Assembly (NCBI GenBank): GCA_947627455.1
Contig: CANQWC010000025.1
Location: forward strand, 1-36,075
Direction of reading: 5' to 3'
Length of the DNA stretch: 36,075 nt
From: an uncultured Clostridia bacterium
GTDB lineage: Bacteria > Bacillota > Clostridia > Oscillospirales > Ruminococcaceae
In this document: in pieces, positions 32,505-36,075 of the stretch
How positions within the stretch are numbered: position 1 is the first letter of the stretch
How the letters are laid out: each line of letters starts with the position of its first letter
Notes under the pieces: generated by a model
Databases searched by the model: none
What the model was told of the DNA's origin: nothing
Seen by the model: the letters and a program-made list of their open reading frames with translations, nothing else
Program-made: the position numbers and the translations under genes

Positions 32505-34139
32505 TTATAATTCGACGAAACCCACGAAATTGTAGTAGATATTGATGTCGCGCTCAACATGTCCGTCAACTACGCACTTCTCGCCAATTTCAATCTTCTG
32601 AATCAACCTCACAAGCGTCGCACGGTCGAGTTCTTCAAGTTGGGCATAGTCCTGAATCAAATCGAGCCAGTCATCGACGGACTTTTCGCTTTCCTCACTT
32701 GCCGCCAACTTCGCAGAAAGCTCTTTTTTGCATTCAAGCTTCTCTGAACGCTCGGATTCATATTTGTTAAGCAGGTTAATGCAAACGATCTCGGGTATAC
32801 GACCCATAACTTTGTCCTCATATGCGGCTTGAATCAGCTTTTCAAGCTCTGCAAGGCGTTTGTCAATCACCGTCAGCTCGGTCTTCAGCAGGCTCGTCTT
32901 TTCCTCATTCGAGGTCTTTTTCATGGCAAGAATCCGCTCTTTCAGTGCTTCGCGATTCCTCTGTGCGAGGATAGCCTTGCTCCGAATATCTGTCAGCACT
33001 ACGGCAATCAATGCTTTCTGATTTATGTAGTGCGTCGAACAAGCGTCTTTCCCGCCGATAGCGTACCTGTTGCAGACATACGACTTAAACTCCGGCTCTT
33101 TTCCCGACGTCGTTTTGCGGTAATCGCGCATATATCGCAGCGACGAGCCGCAGTCCATACACCTCAAAATCCCGCCAAACAAGGCGATCATTCCGCTCTT
33201 GCCGGTTCTTCCGCGCCCGGGGTGGTTGTCCATTCGTTGGACCGCGTCCCAGACGTCTTGTGAAATCAGCGGTTCGTGGGTGTTCTCAACCTTAATCCAT
33301 TTAGATTGCGGTTTGTCAATCTGCTTATGGTTCTTGTAGGACACCGTTCCCGTTTTGTTCTGAACCATGTGACCGAGGTAAACCTCGTTTCTCAAAATCA
33401 GCCTGACGGCTTCAGCACCCCACGCTTTGCTGCGATTCGCAGGCTTCGGAGTTCCCTTTGCCATATAATAGAAGTCCATAGGCGTTGGCACATTTTCGGC
33501 ATTTAGCTGCGTGGCGATTTTTCTAAAACTGTTACCTTGCAGTCTTAGGTCGAATATATGGCGCACCACGGGTGCGGTAATCGGGTCGATTTCCAAAATG
33601 TGCTTGTCGGCTTCGCTTTTCTTGTAGCCGAGAGGAGCATAACAACCGACGTACTTGCCGCTTTTGAATGTAGATTGCTTAACAGCCTTTATTTTGGAGC
33701 TTGTGTCGCGAGCGTAAAGGTCGTTCATCACATTTTTTATTATGACGAGCATTTCGTTATTCTTCTGCAAAGTATCCACGCCGTCGTTAAGAGCGATGAA
33801 TCGGCAGCCTAACGAGGGAAAGACGAAATCCGTGTACCGACCCGCCTCTATGTAGTCACGCCCGAGGCGGCTTAAATCCTTGCAAAGGATGAGATTGATT
33901 TTCTTGTCCGTTGCGTCCTGCACAAGCCGATTAAACTCCGGGCGGTCAAACGTTGTGCCGCTAACGCCGTCGTCGCAGTAGTAGTCGAAGATGTTCCAAC
34001 CCTGCTCTCGGGCATATCTGCCGAGCAGCTCCTTTTGATTCTCGATTGAAACCGATTCACCGATTCGCTCATCATCTCGGCTCAAACGAGCATAGATTCC
34101 AACATTATAATTTTCCTGATTATTTATCTGCATAGCCAT
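32505..34139 (-). CDS. Large serine recombinase (TnpX/TndX-like)
   Basis: A 544-residue site-specific recombinase. The resolvase domain (about 11-150) has catalytic Ser20 in YARLSRDDE, the SIENQKELL stretch and KDLSRLGRDYIEAGRYTD. The recombinase domain (about 165-270), a zinc ribbon (RCMDCGSSLRY and a later Cys pair in VCNRYAIGGKDAC) and a coiled coil (about 395-470) follow. Length and domains fit enzymes that excise and integrate Tn4451/Tn5397-type elements. ATG 34139 follows AGGAGG. A good promoter with extended -10 lies at 34188-34216. It appears functional, and with the neighbouring relaxase defines a mobilizable transposon. Confidence 0.93.
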   Translation of the reverse strand: MAMQINNQENYNVGIYARLSRDDERIGESVSIENQKELLGRYAREQGWNIFDYYCDDGVSGTTFDRPEFNRLVQDATDKKINLILCKDLSRLGRDYIEAGRYTDFVFPSLGCRFIALNDGVDTLQKNNEMLVIIKNVMNDLYARDTSSKIKAVKQSTFKSGKYVGCYAPLGYKKSEADKHILEIDPITAPVVRHIFDLRLQGNSFRKIATQLNAENVPTPMDFYYMAKGTPKPANRSKAWGAEAVRLILRNEVYLGHMVQNKTGTVSYKNHKQIDKPQSKWIKVENTHEPLISQDVWDAVQRMDNHPGRGRTGKSGMIALFGGILRCMDCGSSLRYMRDYRKTTSGKEPEFKSYVCNRYAIGGKDACSTHYINQKALIAVVLTDIRSKAILAQRNREALKERILAMKKTSNEEKTSLLKTELTVIDKRLAELEKLIQAAYEDKVMGRIPEIVCINLLNKYESERSEKLECKKELSAKLAASEESEKSVDDWLDLIQDYAQLEELDRATLVRLIQKIEIGEKCVVDGHVERDINIYYNFVGFVEL

Positions 34140-34187
34140 ATTTTACCTCCTGTTATGCAGCACATTTTCAATCAGAAATCCGCTGCC

Positions 34188-34216
34188 ATTATACCACACC
34201 GCCGCCCGCATTTCAA
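34188..34216 (-). promoter_or_regulatory. Promoter of the serine recombinase
   Basis: Minus-strand TTGAAA (34216-34211), 17 bases, then TATAAT (34193-34188), preceded by TGG for an extended -10. The -35 overlaps the stop codon of the preceding small gene. The leader is about 45 nt. Confidence 0.8.
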
Positions 34217-34419
34217 GCCACCTCGCGGTTAATTTTTTCGATTGTGAGCGCGTCGAGCATATCTCCCATTTCCGTTTTGCCGACAAACATACTGCTCACG
34301 CGGTAAACCGTGCCGTCGGGGAACGTCATTTCGGTTCGATTCGGTAAGCACATAAACCGTCTTCCGTCGTGTTCAATGATAGGTAACATCTTTTCGTGTT
34401 CTAAACTGTTTTCGCTCAT
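34213..34419 (-). CDS. Small transposon-encoded protein, TnpW-like
   Basis: A 68-residue acidic protein. The pattern DGTVYRVSSMFVGKTEMGDMLDALTIEKINRE resembles the TnpW-type small proteins found beside the recombinase in Tn4451-like elements (a beta hairpin then a helix, with a T/DKI-like ending). ATG 34419 has a perfect AGGAGG at 8 bases and is preferred to an upstream ATG at 34503. It lies between the relaxase and the recombinase, as in that element family. Its function is unknown; a role as recombination accessory factor is speculation. Confidence 0.65.
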   Translation of the reverse strand: MSENSLEHEKMLPIIEHDGRRFMCLPNRTEMTFPDGTVYRVSSMFVGKTEMGDMLDALTIEKINREVA

Positions 34420-34653
34420 TAAATTCCTCCTAATGTTCTTTTTGCTAAAATTCAACGTTGTAACGCATTTTGTGTTTACTGCTATAATGCCGTTTTTATC
34501 CATCCTATCCTATCAAATTTTGTATTAGATAGATTGATATTAACTAATTTATGTTTATTATTTTATATTAATTTTGGTATGATTTTCAGCCGCCCAGAGG
34601 AATGATTTTCATACTTCATGACGGTCGGCTTTCGCGCCCTCCGGGCGGTCAGG

Positions 34654-34701
34654 TTATCCACCGTCTAAAAATCCGGCGGCGGGTTTTCCCGTTGTGGATA
34701 A
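34654..34701. other. Pair of inverted DnaA-box-like sequences
   Basis: TTATCCAC (34654-34661) and its reverse complement GTGGATAA (34694-34701, TTATCCACAA on the minus strand) face each other across 32 bases, immediately after the relaxase stop. They match the DnaA box consensus but could equally be the arms of a hairpin with CCGCC/GGCGG-type inner pairs nearby. Confidence 0.4.
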
Positions 34702-35652
34702 TCATATTTCCACCGTTTTTTCTGTCGCATTTAGTGTCGAATATGCTTTCAAAATTTCGTCAGGAATCGCTTCAACAGTGCGTTTCAAATCCTCATACTC
34801 GCTCAATTTCTGATTGATTTCCAGCCGTTTCTGAATACTCTCTTTGCTGCCGTCGAGTTTCTTTTCAAGCTTGGCATTCTCTGCTTTCAGAGCCTTGATT
34901 TCGCCCTCAAAGCCTTTTAGTGCAGACAGCATATCCTCGGTTCCAGATATGTATTTGTTAATCATCTCTGCGACTTCGGCATACTTCCTGCCCGCGTTGA
35001 ACGGAGTAATGTCCTTGAGCGTTTGCAGGATTATGTCCCGCTGACGGTTCAGATGAACGGCTTGCTTGAAAAGCCTTGGCGGGATATGCTCTCTACCTGT
35101 AATGCTCGCACTCTCTCCACGCTCCAAGTCGGGATATTTTTTGACCATATGCCGCCAAAATTCGTCCTGCCACCATGTCAGCTTTTTCTTGTTGCCGATG
35201 ATTTCCTTTGCGGACAGCCTTTTATCTGCCGTCAGTGGGACGAAAGCAAGGTGCATGTGCGGGGGCTTTTCGTCCATGTGAATCACGGCAGATACAATGG
35301 TTTCGGGCGATTGATGTGCTTGAATAAATTTGAGAGCATACTCGAAATATTCTTTGACATCGGCGCGCTTCTTGCCTTTGAAGAACTCGGGACTTGCCGT
35401 TACCAAGGCTTCAACAAGTCGAACGCTGTCCTTTCTGGTCTTGCAGCCTGCGGCTGCGATTTGCTTTTCAGCGACTGCTCGGTATTTGCTCTGCGGTTCG
35501 ACCAAATGAAAATTGTATTTTGCCCTCGTCAGGTCAACGTCGGGATTGCTCGCATATTTTTCTTTTGTGCGTTCATTATGCGCCTCGATATTGCCTATTT
35601 CGGGACCTTTGTACTTTGCAAATCTCAAAATTCCGTATTGTGCTTTCTGCAT
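34702..35652 (-). CDS. MobV-family relaxase (plasmid recombination/mobilization protein)
   Basis: A 316-residue relaxase of the Mob_Pre family that nicks the element's oriT and pilots the strand during conjugative mobilization. His25 in AHNERTKEKYASNPDVD matches the catalytic histidine region of pMV158 MobM (His22). The metal-binding motif HMDEKPPHMH (125-134) matches HxDE...PHxH. A coiled coil fills the C-terminus (about 235-305). It is somewhat shorter than TnpZ-type relaxases. GAGGAGG precedes the ATG. A cluster of inverted repeats upstream (35778-35852) is the probable oriT. There are no type IV secretion genes in the window, so it depends on a helper. Confidence 0.93.
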   Translation of the reverse strand: MQKAQYGILRFAKYKGPEIGNIEAHNERTKEKYASNPDVDLTRAKYNFHLVEPQSKYRAVAEKQIAAAGCKTRKDSVRLVEALVTASPEFFKGKKRADVKEYFEYALKFIQAHQSPETIVSAVIHMDEKPPHMHLAFVPLTADKRLSAKEIIGNKKKLTWWQDEFWRHMVKKYPDLERGESASITGREHIPPRLFKQAVHLNRQRDIILQTLKDITPFNAGRKYAEVAEMINKYISGTEDMLSALKGFEGEIKALKAENAKLEKKLDGSKESIQKRLEINQKLSEYEDLKRTVEAIPDEILKAYSTLNATEKTVEI

Positions 35653-35714
35653 AAAACCTCCTCAAAAATTATTTTTGTCAGTCAGTGAAATGTTTGCGAT
35701 ATATAGCGGCTTAT

Positions 35715-35741
35715 GTACGTCTTTCGGCGTACTTTTCTTTT
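35715..35741 (+). terminator. Hairpin with T-run upstream of the relaxase
   Basis: GTACG (35715-35719) pairs with CGTAC (35728-35732), followed by TTTTCTTTT on the plus strand. It would stop plus-strand transcription leaving the relaxase region; no plus-strand gene is near. Confidence 0.4.
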
Positions 35742-35777
35742 CATGCTCAGCCGTTCTATTTTGACGGTATGAACAGT

Positions 35778-35852
35778 TACCCATAGACGAGGGTAGTCGT
35801 TTTCACAGTCTGATGTGAGTTTGCGCCAAACTGTGTAAACACGCGCTTTACA
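35778..35852. other. Candidate origin of transfer (oriT)
   Basis: Three successive inverted repeats lie 125 to 200 bases before the relaxase ATG: TACCC/GGGTA (35778-35795), AGTTTG-CGC-CAAACT (35818-35832) and TGTAAA/TTTACA (35834-35852). On the minus strand the last one reads TGTAAAGCGCGTGTTTACA. Its loop ends GTG just before TTTACA, recalling the pMV158 site in which MobM nicks GTGTG/TT in the loop of a hairpin. The exact nick is inferred by analogy. Confidence 0.55.
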
Positions 35853-35903
35853 GCGTTTTACTTTCGCTCCTCAACGTGCCGCCGAATGGCGAAATGTGTT
35901 TGC

Positions 35904-36075
35904 TTAGTCGTCAAAATCTTCGCGGTTTTCAATGTGCTTGACCTTTGCTATAAGAAATTCAAGTGCATCACCCCCATAATCAATGATAGCACATATCCGT
36001 CTATAGCCCTCCAAAACCGTCATTTTCGCAGGAAAAGCAAAAAATTTGCCCTCAAATCTTGCAGATATACAAGAA
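35904..36075 (-). CDS. C-terminal part of a protein running off the right edge
   Basis: An open minus-strand frame enters from the right edge and stops with TAA at 35904-35906, giving about 56 residues (...ARFEGKFFAFPAKM...RRICAIIDYGGDALEFLIAKVKHI...). An internal ATG would give a 40-residue product, but no clear Shine-Dalgarno precedes it. The family is not recognised. It is probably another small gene of the mobile element, upstream of oriT. Confidence 0.4.
   Translation of the reverse strand, partial: SCISARFEGKFFAFPAKMTVLEGYRRICAIIDYGGDALEFLIAKVKHIENREDFDD

Overview
The window looks like chromosomal DNA of a spore-forming member of the Clostridia, probably Oscillospirales/Ruminococcaceae-like. 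The grounds are a spoIVA gene beside a SipL-like gene, purine-rich Shine-Dalgarno sites, moderately high GC, frequent TTG/GTG starts and a Tn4451-like mobilizable element. No rRNA, tRNA, CRISPR array or classical insertion sequence was recognised. Starts were chosen by ribosome binding site and family alignment; alignments were done by eye.

Layout. (1) 692-6597 (+): an AraC-type regulator with a consensus promoter, then a tightly overlapping operon of a GH2 glycosidase, UxaB-like tagaturonate reductase and UxaA altronate dehydratase. Together they suggest cytoplasmic hydrolysis of a beta-uronide and conversion of the uronate towards 2-keto-3-deoxygluconate. (2) 7157-9979 (-): asd-dapA-dapB, the common part of lysine/diaminopimelate synthesis, from one sigma-A promoter. 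(3) 10157-13914: queA (+), hflX (-), and an ArgC type-2 homologue (-) in which the catalytic cysteine is replaced. (4) 14340-16593 (+): an ECF-like sigma factor overlapping a large membrane-anchored acidic putative anti-sigma factor. (5) 16908-21225 (-): a divergent type IIA topoisomerase pair (ParE-like then ParC-like). (6) 21652-26319: rpe (+), a small Cys-rich protein (-), then three consecutive Rnf/Nqr-type membrane subunits (D, E, A) without the soluble redox subunits and without most cofactor ligands, followed by a membrane-anchored DUF4015-like protein. (7) 26363-29388 (-): sipL-spoIVA, spore coat/cortex assembly. (8) 29546-30940: a small membrane-anchored protein preceded by about 420 nt of structured, promoter-driven non-coding RNA (-), and divergently a DUF1292 protein (+). 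(9) 31245-36075 (-): a mobilizable element with a MobV relaxase and candidate oriT, a TnpW-like small protein, an intact large serine recombinase, and a second recombinase lacking its catalytic domain.

Intergenic regions carry a mosaic family of hairpin strings (three main copies plus a fragment) and a second short dispersed repeat. The most interesting signals are the cofactor-stripped Rnf-like D-E-A triad, the long structured RNA upstream of 30007, the Cys-less ArgC homologue, and the tandem recombinases sharing one frame across a stop codon.
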